NCBI RefSeq assembly: GCF_016808095.1
Contig: NC_068974.1
Span: 33,883,090-33,947,089, forward strand
Source: Vigna angularis
Taxonomy: Eukaryota; Streptophyta; Magnoliopsida; Fabales; Fabaceae
Direction of reading: 5' to 3'
Length of the DNA: 64,000 nucleotides
A model generated the notes under the pieces. That model was not told the DNA's origin. It did no database searches and saw only the letters and a program-made list of their open reading frames with translations. Position 1 is the stretch's first letter; each line of letters starts with the position of its first letter. Below, one piece after another: positions 47,804 to 58,853 of this stretch. The position numbers were made by a program, and so were the translations under genes.

Positions 47804-48767
47804 TGTTTAAAAAATTGAAGATATTATGTACACTTTTGAAAGTAATATGTTTGAAAAATCTTAAAAACATGATAATTTCTTGGATCTTGATTGTGTTGTA
47901 CATATTTTTGAGTTAATAAGTCAGATTGATTGACCGATCGACTAACGTGTATATCGACCGCTCGATTGGCGGGCTGACGGACCGACTAATAGCTCGATCG
48001 ATCAATTGCAGAATAAAGCTCATATTAACACTTCACAAATGATAATCACAAATCAATTAACTAATGATTATTAAGGTATGATTGAGTTATGATGAGGCTA
48101 GCAAAAAGTTAAAAGTCCATAACACCAAGTATAAATAAAAGTCTAAGGTATTGTTATTGAGACATGGCATTTAATATCCCTCCATCGACCACCTACTGAT
48201 TTTAGTATCAAAGTACTTTCTGCAGATACTATCCGAGAAGTGTTGGATAGACGGAAGACTTTGGAAACGAACAGACAAGAAACAAGAGCAACGCAAGATA
48301 AAGATATTCATAAATTAACGACTGATCCATATCAAACATTCATAGATTTAATTTATTTTTATAATTAAATATCTTAGGAGAAATTATAAATTTAAAAAAT
48401 AATAAAAAATAATATATTCGTTTTCAAGTAAATATATAACTTATAGAATAATGTTAGTATCAATTACTTTAATAGAAAGAAGTTTTTCAAGACTAAAAAT
48501 AATAAAAAATTATTTAAAATCAATAATATATCAACAAAGATAAACAAATTAACTTTATTATTAATTTAAAAAATATTAAATTAACTTAATTATGAAACTT
48601 TAATGGATAATTTTATATATATAAAAATAAAACTCAACAATTTTAAATAAAAAAAACTTTATTATTTGTTTTAGACTTCCCAACCTGAAACACCTTATTA
48701 CATCAAGGATGAATATCATTACAACCAACTACTTTATTCATGAATATTCGAATAAGAAAAATATATA
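47804..48767. repeat. Unit sequence between the family F LTR and cysteine-rich gene 3
   Basis: Collinear with 61796-62800. It contains the 'gatcgactaacgtgt' stretch and 'taattaaatatcttaggag'. No gene is seen. Confidence 0.7.
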
Positions 48768-49152
48768 CTAAATGGTTGGGCACTTCTGTAGACAAGAATC
48801 CATCACTTCAGACACAGCACCGCTACCATCTGACATACAAAATGAATTATTAGAAATATGAAAAAACATGTTAACTGAAATATAAAAAATATGAGAACAA
48901 TGTTGTAAGAGTTTGAATACCAATTTTGATGTTTATGGACTTCTTAACCCCACAACGAGTAATGCACTCAGAGGCTTCTTTAGACATTTTTGGACACTTT
49001 CCAATACAAACTGCAACACATATTGGATAAGCAAGCCCAGCTATAAGACAATCTACCTCACATTTAGAACGACATGAAAGTTTAGCTTCTGAGAAACACA
49101 GCATAATCATTAGCAGAACAACAAAACCAACATTTTTCATCTCATTTGCCAT
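48768..49152 (-). CDS. Small secreted cysteine-rich (thionin-like) peptide, copy 3
   Basis: Two exons: 49152-48921 and 48829-48768, with a 91-bp intron bounded by the same GTATTC and TATGTCAG sites as copy 2; 97 residues. The signal peptide core is GFVVLLMIMLCF. All ten cysteines of the CX3C pattern are kept. It differs from copy 2 at a handful of positions, mainly between cysteines 4 and 6 (VAVCIGKC instead of VDECIAKC), which is compatible with drift or selection on the mature peptide. The TATATAAG box is at 49243-49236. Reading frame and splice sites are intact. Confidence 0.83.
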
Positions 49153-49243
49153 AACTTCTTTTCAACCCTCTACTATATCAAAACTTTGTCTATAACTTAA
49201 TTTTATGTTGTGTCTTTCAAGGGAAGCCAAACATGCTTATATA

Positions 49244-49740
49244 GGAGCAAAATAACAACCAATTTTAGAATTATATTAATGATATCAATTAGGATGAATG
49301 TGATTTGCACTCTTTTAAGGATGGATTTTGAAACTTATTAATGAATTGTTGAGGTTCGTGTCTTAAATAAATAGTTCAAATTGAGAAGTAAAAAAAAACA
49401 TTTTTTTAAATGATTTTTCTTTTAGCAAGATAAAAATTTAAGTTAGGACATTATATTATAAATATTAAAATGATTTAATATATACTAGTGAAAACATATG
49501 TAATAGATACATTTATGTTTACTTTTTTTAAAATAATAAAAAATAATAAAATTGTTATTGTTGTTATTATTATAAATATAAAATTAAATATAAATAATTT
49601 CTGTAATTTTTTTGTAAATAATTTTTATGGATACAGATATTACGTTAAAATTGAAAAAAAGAAGAGTTAAATAATATGTGTGTGCGCGTGCGTGTTTAAA
49701 TTAAGATGTATAATGATTGACTAATAATAACGTTAGAAAA

Positions 49741-49796
<56 letters not shown>

Positions 49797-50177
49797 TATT
49801 GATTAAATAATAATAATAATTAAAAAGGTTAAATACAATATCATTATTGATTAAATTAATAATAATTACAATATTAATGACTAAAGAAATAAATTAAAAA
49901 AAATATTAATAGTAATAATAACATTAATATTTGAAGAAAAATGTTAAAATAAAATATAATTAGTAAATATAGTTATATTAATAATTAAAAGTGAGTATAA
50001 TTAAAAATGAATAAATTAAAAGTGAATAAATTAAAAGTTAATATAATAATAATTACAATATTAATGACTAAAGAAATAAATTAAAAAATATTAATTGTAA
50101 TAATAAAATTAATATTTGAAGAAAAATGTTAAAATAAAATATAATTATTAAATAAAATTACAAAATTAGTAAAGATA
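49244..50177. repeat. AT-rich unit sequence with an (AT)n run
   Basis: Collinear with 41.6-42.4 and 63.3-64.0 kb. (AT)n lies at 49747-49793 after a short 'tgtgtgtgcgcgtgcgtg' run. Nothing coding. Confidence 0.7.
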
Positions 50178-50182
50178 GTATT

Positions 50183-51373
50183 TGTAAGAGCCTGAAAATG
50201 TAAGGTTATTGGGCCCTACAGCCTGGCCCAAGAAGCTAAGGACACTCGGACCTTAGAAGAGGTCTCATTTTCCAGCTCTGAGTTCTTCATTTAGTTCCTC
50301 TTTCTCTCTCTAAGTTCAGCTTCATTTTCTTATTCTTGCTCTGACTTCTCTCTACTTTTCCACCACTTCCCACCGTTGAAATTTTAAATAGGTAGTGTGC
50401 TTTCGTTCACGGAGTTGAGAGCTTTCCCTTCATGCGATTAGATTTTAGTTTTGGATGGGTAAGTTATCTTTTTTTGTTTCCCCTTTTTCCTTTGAACCTA
50501 GAGCATGCAATTTTCTAGTTGCATGTAGTCAATGGTTTTCCTCTCTAGATTCTCTATCTATTCTAACTCTAAGAGATGTCTCTGTACCCAATTTGACATT
50601 TTGTAGATCCTGTTGAACTTGCTTCTGTGCAAGAGTACTGTTTTGGGGTTTCCTCTAAAGAGTGTTGTGTTTGTAACCATTAAGGTAAGGGGAGCTAATT
50701 ATTTTTGTATGAATTTATTTTATAAAAATATATGCATATGAATGTTGAACTAGTGTGCTCTTGTGAAACTGTGTTATGACTTTTATTATATTGGGTGTTA
50801 TAACTGAAACTGTGAAATTGTGCATGTTGTGATGTGATGAATTTAATTTGTTTTGAATGAGTTTGTTGGCTGAAATTGATCTTGTTGAAAGGTCTGGAGT
50901 AAGGGTTCTGTAATAGTATGTACATGGGTATTAAATAGATGTACATGTACTGTTTCAGGTTGCTGTGAGAGGAAGTGAAAATATTAAAATTAGACATTTC
51001 AGATTTAGTGCATAAGAGAACAGGGTAGATAATTTAAATAAATTAATTGTTAATTGTTGAGAGCCTTCCTTTATTGGTAGGATAGAGCAACCTTAAAAAC
51101 CTAAGTTGGCACATCCCTGATCATAGAGCAGCCCTGGCCTGGTCCAGTCAGTTGTGACTAGTCATATGTGCTGGCGTCGAAGGTGAGTTTGATGCGTTCA
51201 GACATCTGGGTCCTCTCCGGTGACCAATTGGGGTAAAGAAAGATCTTTACTAGGATGAAAATAAAATAAAACAAGTTGATTGAAGATGCATAAAGTTATC
51301 ATGTGTTAATTTCTAGTCAATTATAATTTTAGGAAATCAGTCACTGTGTGTTTGAAATTTAAAGTACGGATTC

Positions 51374-51435
<62 letters not shown>

Positions 51436-53673
51436 GGTTTGCTAACGCGCGTACGCCTGTTTTTCAGTTGGTACATTTTAGTAATGTGTACCGGATTTTA
51501 GTAGACAAAAATACCCTTATATATCATGGATTTTAAGTTTTAAGGTTTTAAGGTATTTTAATAATTTTCATTCTCAAAACTTAAAAAAAAAAAAAACCCC
51601 AAACCCTTACTCATCTCTCTCATTCCTCTCTCTCATCCCTACTCTAGTTCCAATTGAAAAAATCAGAAACATTTGCCTTTAAACAATTTGCCTTTATAAA
51701 GAGTTGAGTCATTGACATATTCACCTTCAAGCAAAGGTTCATTCAAGATCTCTTCAATTTCACCATCTTCACTAACCCTCATCATCTGCATATGTTGAAT
51801 CATCATCTCTAAAAAAACCCTCCAGGCCAATTACCAATTCTTTTGGATGTCATTATGCTTGTGAAAATTAGATAAAATTATATACGACAAAAATTATAAA
51901 ATGAAAACTCATTATAAAGTCATTTTTTGTAAGAAATTGTTTAACAGTGAGTGTTTCTGATTTTTTCCAGGCCAATTACCAATTCCTTTGATGTCATTAT
52001 GCTTGTGAAAATTAGATAAAATTAGATAAGACAAAAATTATAAAATAAAAACTCATTATAAAATCATTTTTTGTAAGATATTGTTTAACAACAAGTATTT
52101 CTGATTTTTTCCAAGTCAATTACCAATTCCTTTATGCTTGTGAAAATTGGATAAAATTAGATAAGACAAAAATTATAAGATGAAAACTCATTATAAAATC
52201 ATTTTTTTTGTAAGATTGTTTAACGGCAAGTGTTTTTGATTTTTTCAATTGGGGCTACAGTAGAGATGACAGAGAAAAGATTGGAGTGAGAAAGATGAAA
52301 GAGAAAGGGTTGAGAGAAATTTTTGATTTTTTCAATTGGGGCTACAGTAGGGATGACAGAGAAAAGATTGGAGTGAGAAAGATGAAAGAGAAAGGGTTGA
52401 GAGGAATGAGAGAGACAGAGAAAAGATTGGAGTTAGAAAGATGAAAGAGAAAGGGTTGAGAGGAATGAGAGAAGTCAGTAAGGGTTTGGGGGTTTTTTTT
52501 TTTTTTTTTGAGAATGAAAATTATTAAAATACCCTTAACCTTAAAACTTAGAATCCATGATATATAAGGATATTTTTGTCTACTAAAACCCGGTACACAT
52601 TGCTAAAACGTACCAACTGAAAAACAGGCGTACGCGCGTTAGCAAACCCCTGTATATATATATATATATAATAAAGTAAGGATAGTTGTTTCTTATATTG
52701 AAATGTGAGTGTTAATCAATAATTATATTACTTGTAGGTATGTATAAATTGATGCATTTTATGAGCTGTTATGGGTTAGTTAAAGCTGTTTGGTTCTTGG
52801 TATTTATTAACTTAGATTCAATTGTGGAGATGTTATTTTTATAATTTGAGTGGTGAGAGTATATTGTTGAGATTGTGTATATGTTGATTGTGGCAGAAAG
52901 TATATGATTACAAAGTGATGAAAGTATGATCCAAGTTGTAAATCAAGTTCCATCTGTGTAGGATCTCTTGGTGAGATCCTTAGTGTTTTAGAATGAAAGT
53001 AGGAGCTCAGTCTTGCGGGTCGTTCTGAAACTCCAATGGCTCATACTCAAGTAGAGGGATTAATCCATATGGTGAGCAGTAGCAGGAGGTCTTAGTCTTG
53101 GGGGCTTCCAGTATGCCTCAAGGCCCGGAACACGCTAGCCTCGTGAGTGTGGCAGGGTGGGGAACCCAAGTTTCATAAGTCACCACGAGTGCAGGATCCG
53201 CCATAGCTCGACTATCATTCTAAGTCCAGACGAGTCAAGTCTAGTTTATGACATGTTTCTTTGTATGATTTAACTTGCTTGGCTTAAAGTATTTATTTGA
53301 TGAATTGTTTACTCTAATATAGTATGATTGCTTGTAAAACTAGCTCACCCTTGCTTGTGTGTTCGTGCTTTGTTTGGGTATGCTTTCTTTTGCAATGATC
53401 ATCCAAAATTGGATGTGAGTAGATGAAGAGGAGGTGTTTGTGGAGCCAGCGCTAGAAGACAGTGATGCTACAGCTTAGTATGTCTAGGATCTTGATTAGT
53501 AGTATTATTCTGATGATAATTCACAGTGGTCATTTATGTTTAAGAGACCAACTCTGATTTTATTTTGGATGATTGTAACCAATATAGTCTGTTATATGTC
53601 TCTAACTGCTTTCCAATATTATAATTGAATGACGTCTTTATTATATATGCATGGCGTATATTGGGATGTCACA
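50183..53673 (+). mobile_element. Ty3/gypsy-type solo LTR (family D) with a nested TIR element
   Basis: It starts TGTAAGAGCCTG and ends TTGGGATGTCACA with the perfect duplication gtatt (50178-50182, 53674-53678). The empty site is intact near 28670 and 42400. It has a donor GTAAGGGGAGCTAA at 50685, the conserved 'cgttctgaaa...aagtagaggg...agcaggaggtc' module (52975-53110) and the hairpin CATCCAA-AA-TTGGATG (53400-53415). Removing the nested element (51434-52650) leaves about 2.27 kb. It is related to family C: the distal third of both reads 'caggcccggaacacgctagcctcgtgag' or its complement. Confidence 0.88.
51434..52650. mobile_element. Long-TIR (probably Mutator-like) element nested in an (AT)n run of the LTR
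   Basis: The terminal inverted repeats begin GGGGTTTGCTAACGCGCGTACGCC and extend roughly 200 bp with small indels, including complementary poly-A/poly-T tracts at 51582-51595 and 52492-52510. The flanks are both (TA)n, so the target duplication cannot be counted. The interior has three imperfect tandem copies of a 125-135-bp block ('aattaccaattc...gtgaaaattagataaaatta', about 51830-52235) and two to three copies of a purine-rich 'gacagagaaaagattggag' block (52255-52460). No transposase is present. Confidence 0.75.
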
Positions 53674-53832
53674 GTATTAAGAATGAAAAGTGAATATAAT
53701 TAAAATTTAATAAATTAAAAGTGAATATAATAATAATTACAATATTAATGACTAAAGAAATAAATTAAAAAAATATTAATTGTAATAATAACATTAATAA
53801 TTAAAGAAAAATGTTAATATTTATACATTTTG

Positions 53833-55527
53833 TGTAAGACTCGTGAAAAATATTTATAATAGTAAATTTTAGCATTTTAATGGATAGAAAAAAAAATTAA
53901 ATTTTTGGATATAAAATTATAGTAATTTTAGAAGGAGAGGTTCAAATTTTTGATAACTTATTTAGGATTTTTTTGTAAAAAAAGTGAATAGTGAATAGTG
54001 AATAGTAAAAAAAAAATTTGAAAGGATAAGAATTCCTACGTAGCATGAAAGGAGTTGGGATCAGATTTGATCAAGTTGATGATTAGAATATTATTTTTAA
54101 AATAATATTAAAATAATAAATAATATTAAAAAATTAATGAATAGTAAAAAAATTTTACCTATAAATAGAGATCAGAGGAATGAAGTTTTTGCACCAAGAA
54201 GTAGAGAGAATTATGAGAAAAGAAGAAATTAGGAAGTTTTTGGAGTAGGAAGAAATTTTATAGTAGAGGTTCTGAAGAGTTTTCGGGGAAACAAATTCGG
54301 AGCAAGAGAAATCTGGAATAGAGGTAAGGGGAGCTAATCTTTCTATGCCTTATGTTAATTATTGTTTGACTATTTATGTATTGAATTATTGTGTATGTTT
54401 ATTCATGCTTAAATTTATGTATTAATATTGTTATATAAAACTATGTTGTTATTTTGAATCTGTGAATAAGAAATTTGTTAAAAACTAGTTGAGGAACACT
54501 TTGGCTAAGGAAAGACTTGGTACTTAAGTTTTCCATTGTGACGCACCTCTCTTTCCTGAAAGTCTACTCGACAAGCTTTTAACTTAAATCTTATTGAACA
54601 GATTATGTACTGTTAAACTATTGTGCAATATATCTCGTTGGAATGAATTCATGTTATTGTGGTAGATACAAAATTATGAATTTTGATTGTGATGATTGTA
54701 ATTTATTATAATAGATTTGAATTTATGCGTCTGAACATGATATGAGTATTATGGGGAGATTTCGTAATGATATAATATGAGTTAAGGAATGTGAGCATTG
54801 TATGAGTCTCGTGGAGAGATTCTGTAATGATGTGGTAATTGTGTATATATTGATGTTGAGGGTCCTGTAGTTGGAGGTTATCCTGATACTCTAATAATCA
54901 TCCAGTCTCAAGTAGAGAGGGATGAATTATGTGGTGAGAGGAGCAGGAGGTCCTGGTCTATGTGCCGGTTTTGGACATAGTGTTGAGGATTTACCTTGTG
55001 AATGGTATGGAGTATTTTGGAAGTATATTTGTAAGAAAAAGTAGAAGTCATCACAAGTGCATAACCTCCCGTGACCGCTCATCAACGTATCATCCGGATG
55101 AGTGTCTATTAGGTATTGTGGTGTTTATTGGGTATTGTGGGACGAGTGTCTAATAAGAATTGTGGTATGATGGTATGAGGGTGTATGACATAATTATTAT
55201 ATGATGTTAGTATCAAAGCAATTATGCATGTTTTATAAATGAATTGTTGCATATTAGCTCACCCTACTTGTTTGTGTTTGGGTATGTATGATGATCGTAT
55301 AATTCGTTATACAGAAGTAGATGAGGGAGTGTCGTCTTATCCAGTACAAGTGAAGATGGAGGAGGAAGGATAGTAAAGAAAAACTCGGGTTATCTTTAAG
55401 TTGAAATCTGAGTTTAAAATATGTAATTAATGTGAAATATTTTATATTTCAAAATGAATGACTGTAGAAATGTAACCGTTTTCATATTATTTATGTAATA
55501 TCAAGTGTGAGATATTGGGATGTTACA
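53833..55527 (+). mobile_element. Ty3/gypsy-type solo LTR (family E)
   Basis: It starts TGTAAGACTCG and ends TTGGGATGTTACA with the perfect duplication ttttg (53828-53832 and 55528-55532), interrupting 'tacattttgcattgtc' that is continuous at 42548. Length is 1695 bp. It shares the leader donor GTAAGGGGAGCTAA (54324), the 'atcctgat...ctcaagtagagaggga...agcaggaggtc' module (54880-54960), 'agctcaccctacttg' (55255) and a hairpin with a different stem, GTATAA-TTCG-TTATAC (55297-55312). Unlike families A-C it has no large CpG-rich array. Confidence 0.88.
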
Positions 55528-55532
55528 TTTTG

Positions 55533-57661
55533 CATTGTCTAATATTTATATTTTAATAGTTTACTCTTTACATTTTTTACATGATCTATCGTTTGTAAGT
55601 TTAAATTATCTAGTATTTACATTTTTATGCATCTTCTAGCCTTTGTATTTTTACAAAGTCTGTACACTTTTCTACAAGGTTTATCATTTGTAGCTTTAGG
55701 TTGTGTACTCTTCACATTTTTTATAATTGTCTAAGTTTTGTATTTTTATCAAGTTCATACAATATTTTGTATGTCGTTTATCCTTTTATTCTTAAAGATT
55801 TTACTCTTTATATTGTTTTTCATATTCCTATAATTCAAATTGAAAGGTCTAAATAATGCTTCATCTCTTAAAAAATGTATTTTAAAATGCATCTATAATA
55901 TATAATAATAATAAAATAGTTCATAACAAATATAAATAATCGTAAAATAATTTATAATTAATATATAAATATAAAAAATAATAAAATATATGTGAAACCA
56001 TATATATGAAATCAGATGATACACGTTAAAATCACAAAATGAAACCCAGTTAGACGAATCAATACTTACACTAATAAAATGATACAAGTTTAAATGATTT
56101 CAACTATCAATACAAATTTATCATATTGATTAGTAAAATAATGTTGAATTTCCACTTATATTAATTAAATGATATAGTAAAATGAATTTATTAAAGGATT
56201 GATATAGTAGAACAAATATAAACAAACAACAAACGTGTGTGTTAATTTATTAATATACATAAGAGGAGTATCATATTATAAATATTGTTCATATATATTA
56301 AACAAGTTTGTGCAACATGTATTTCCAATCATATCAATAAGTACAAAATTGCAAATAATCACTAATCTACATTTTTTTCATAATTTATTTTTTATGTTTT
56401 TAAATTGTCTACTCTTTATACTCTGATGTATAGTCTAAACTTTATTTTTTTTTTTTTTGTGAATCATCTAGCTTTTGTATTTTTACTGTCTACTATGTAC
56501 TCCTTTTGTTGATAGTCTACTATGTACTCCTTTTGTATTTTTTTACACTTTTATACATATATAGTCTATCATTTGTAGTTTTAGATTTTAATACTCTTAA
56601 CATTTTTGTACACAGTCTAACTTTAAAATTTTAATTAAATTTATTCAACATTTTGTACATCATATATCTTTTTTATTATTAAATAATTTACTCTTTATAT
56701 TTTTGTGCATCATATAGTATGTATTTAATTTAAATTCTTTATTTTGATTAACTTGATCATAATATTATTTAAAATAATTATATAAAAGATATTTTTTATT
56801 AAAACTATATATAACTAAAATATATTCACATTATAAAAATAATTAAAATATTATTATTTATAAAATTAAATATTTATATTAAATGATAATTATATTTCTA
56901 TAAACTCAAATTAATAAAATAAATAAATACATCCAGGTTGCCCGGGTCAAGCAAGTAAAACACTATATCTAAAAAAAATGCTCAAACTTTTTTTAATATT
57001 ATTAATTTTCTATTAAATTAATTATAAAACTATGTCTAAAAAAAGTCTTAATTTTTTTAATACTAATACATCTCCATTAAATTAATTATAAGACTATGTT
57101 TTAAAAAAAGGTCTTAAAATTTTTTTCAATACTAATAAATCTCTATTTAATTAATTATAATATTATGTTTGAAAATAATATTTAATTAAATTATTATAAT
57201 TGCTTTTTACTTTTTATTGGTATTAAAATGATATTAAATGAGATAAAACTTTTTTTTCATAAATTATAATTTGGTTTAGATAAATTTATGTGTTAGAAAA
57301 CTTTGAATTTTTCTTAGGCATGATATGATATGACATTTTATTTGCCGTTACTAAGAACTTATTATCAAAAGATAAAAAAGATATGCACATTGATGAACCT
57401 AATTAAGAGGTTTTCTTTCATGTTTTGAAAAATATTGAAAAATGGATTTGAAAATGCAATTATTTCTGTCGAAGAAATTGCTTTTGAAATGGATATTGAA
57501 TCTAAATTTAGTTAATATATATATTTGTCACAAAAAAAACAATTTGATAAAAGTGTTCATAATTAAATTGTAAAATCACTTCACGAATAATTTAGAATTG
57601 ATTATGTAGATAATTTAATCACGACACTTCAAAGTAGATTCAAATAATTTAAAATATATGA

Positions 57662-57705
<44 letters not shown>
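55533..57705. repeat. AT-rich unit sequence with degenerate minisatellite, no gene
   Basis: Collinear with 42.55-44.57 kb at high identity. Minisatellite-like array at 55530-56720 and (AT)n at 57664-57705. Confidence 0.7.
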
Positions 57706-57708
<3 letters not shown>

Positions 57709-58838
57709 ATACGTCATTAGGTTTGGTAGGTTTAGTAGTTTTATATTTTTTCAGATGTTCACAGTTGTTTCATGTTTTGTAAAAACTATTCAAGTTAGTC
57801 ATTTATGCTTACAACGTTAAAACCTAAAGACGAAATATTCACCTTAGTCAATAATAAATGACATGTCCAGTTATGTAGCAAGTGATCAAATCGACGAGGC
57901 AATTGAGTACAATTTTTTGAGTCCAAACACACTGTTCTGTAGAGCCCCAGTCCAGGGTAGATTTCATCTTCGTGTGGTACCCTGGGCATCAACAACAGCA
58001 TATTTGCGGTGACGCGAAGACTTGGTTCTCTAGCGTCTTTGTGGCGATGAGGGTCTCCATTCTCCAGCGTCTTCTCACGATTCACACGGGTTGAGCCATG
58101 AAGAGGATGATCTTGATGATTGCAGTGTTTTGCGGTTTCCTTTTCTGGTGTTTCAGATCTTCAAAATTATAGAGATTTCATATTAGGGTTTTGAATCAAG
58201 GTTGATGACCCGTTTTGGGGTTCTTTTCTTTGTTTACGAATTGGGTCTCCTTTTCTTGGGTTGGTTTTGGTGTTCATGATCTTACAATTTGGGATTTTGT
58301 ATTCTTGCTTTCTCAATTTTCGAATTTGGGATTGGAGGTTGTTGAATTGGATTTTTGGGGTTCTTACTTTTGTGTTCTTGATTTTTATCTGTTGGTTTAG
58401 TATCGCAATTTGAGGCTAGGGTTTGAATTACGATTTTGGATTTTCACTTGAAGGATGATGACTGAGGATTGGGGTTTATTTTTTCTTTTTTTTCTTTTTC
58501 GTTTCTATGCTTGGACTAAAGACGTTGATGGTGGTTGCGGTGACATTGAAGTGAGACTATACCAACATGAGGAAGAAAGAGTAAGTAAATTAATTTGGAT
58601 AAAATTAAGGAAATTACCAAGTCAATTGACCTCAGCGTGCCATATAATCAATAATTGGACAACTCATTTAGTTTTGGCCAGGAAGACAGTTACACCGTTA
58701 GAGTTTTTAACATCGTAATCAAAAAGAACCAACTTGAACCGTTTTTACAAAATATGGGATAACTATGAACATTTGGAAAAAGGTAGAACCACTTTGAAAC
58801 AGCCTATCAAACCTAGGGACCAAAATAGGTATTAAACC
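57706..58838. mobile_element. Long-TIR (Mutator-like) non-autonomous element, copy 2
   Basis: Collinear duplicate of 44566-45698, with the left end at 'tttaatacgtcattaggtttgg' and the right end at 'aaaataggtattaaacc'. Small indels shift the internal frames relative to copy 1: at 58215 onward a frame matching the first copy's 45074 region is shortened. This is what a non-coding or decayed interior would show. Confidence 0.65.
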
Positions 58839-58853
58839 ATTTCTTTTATTTAG

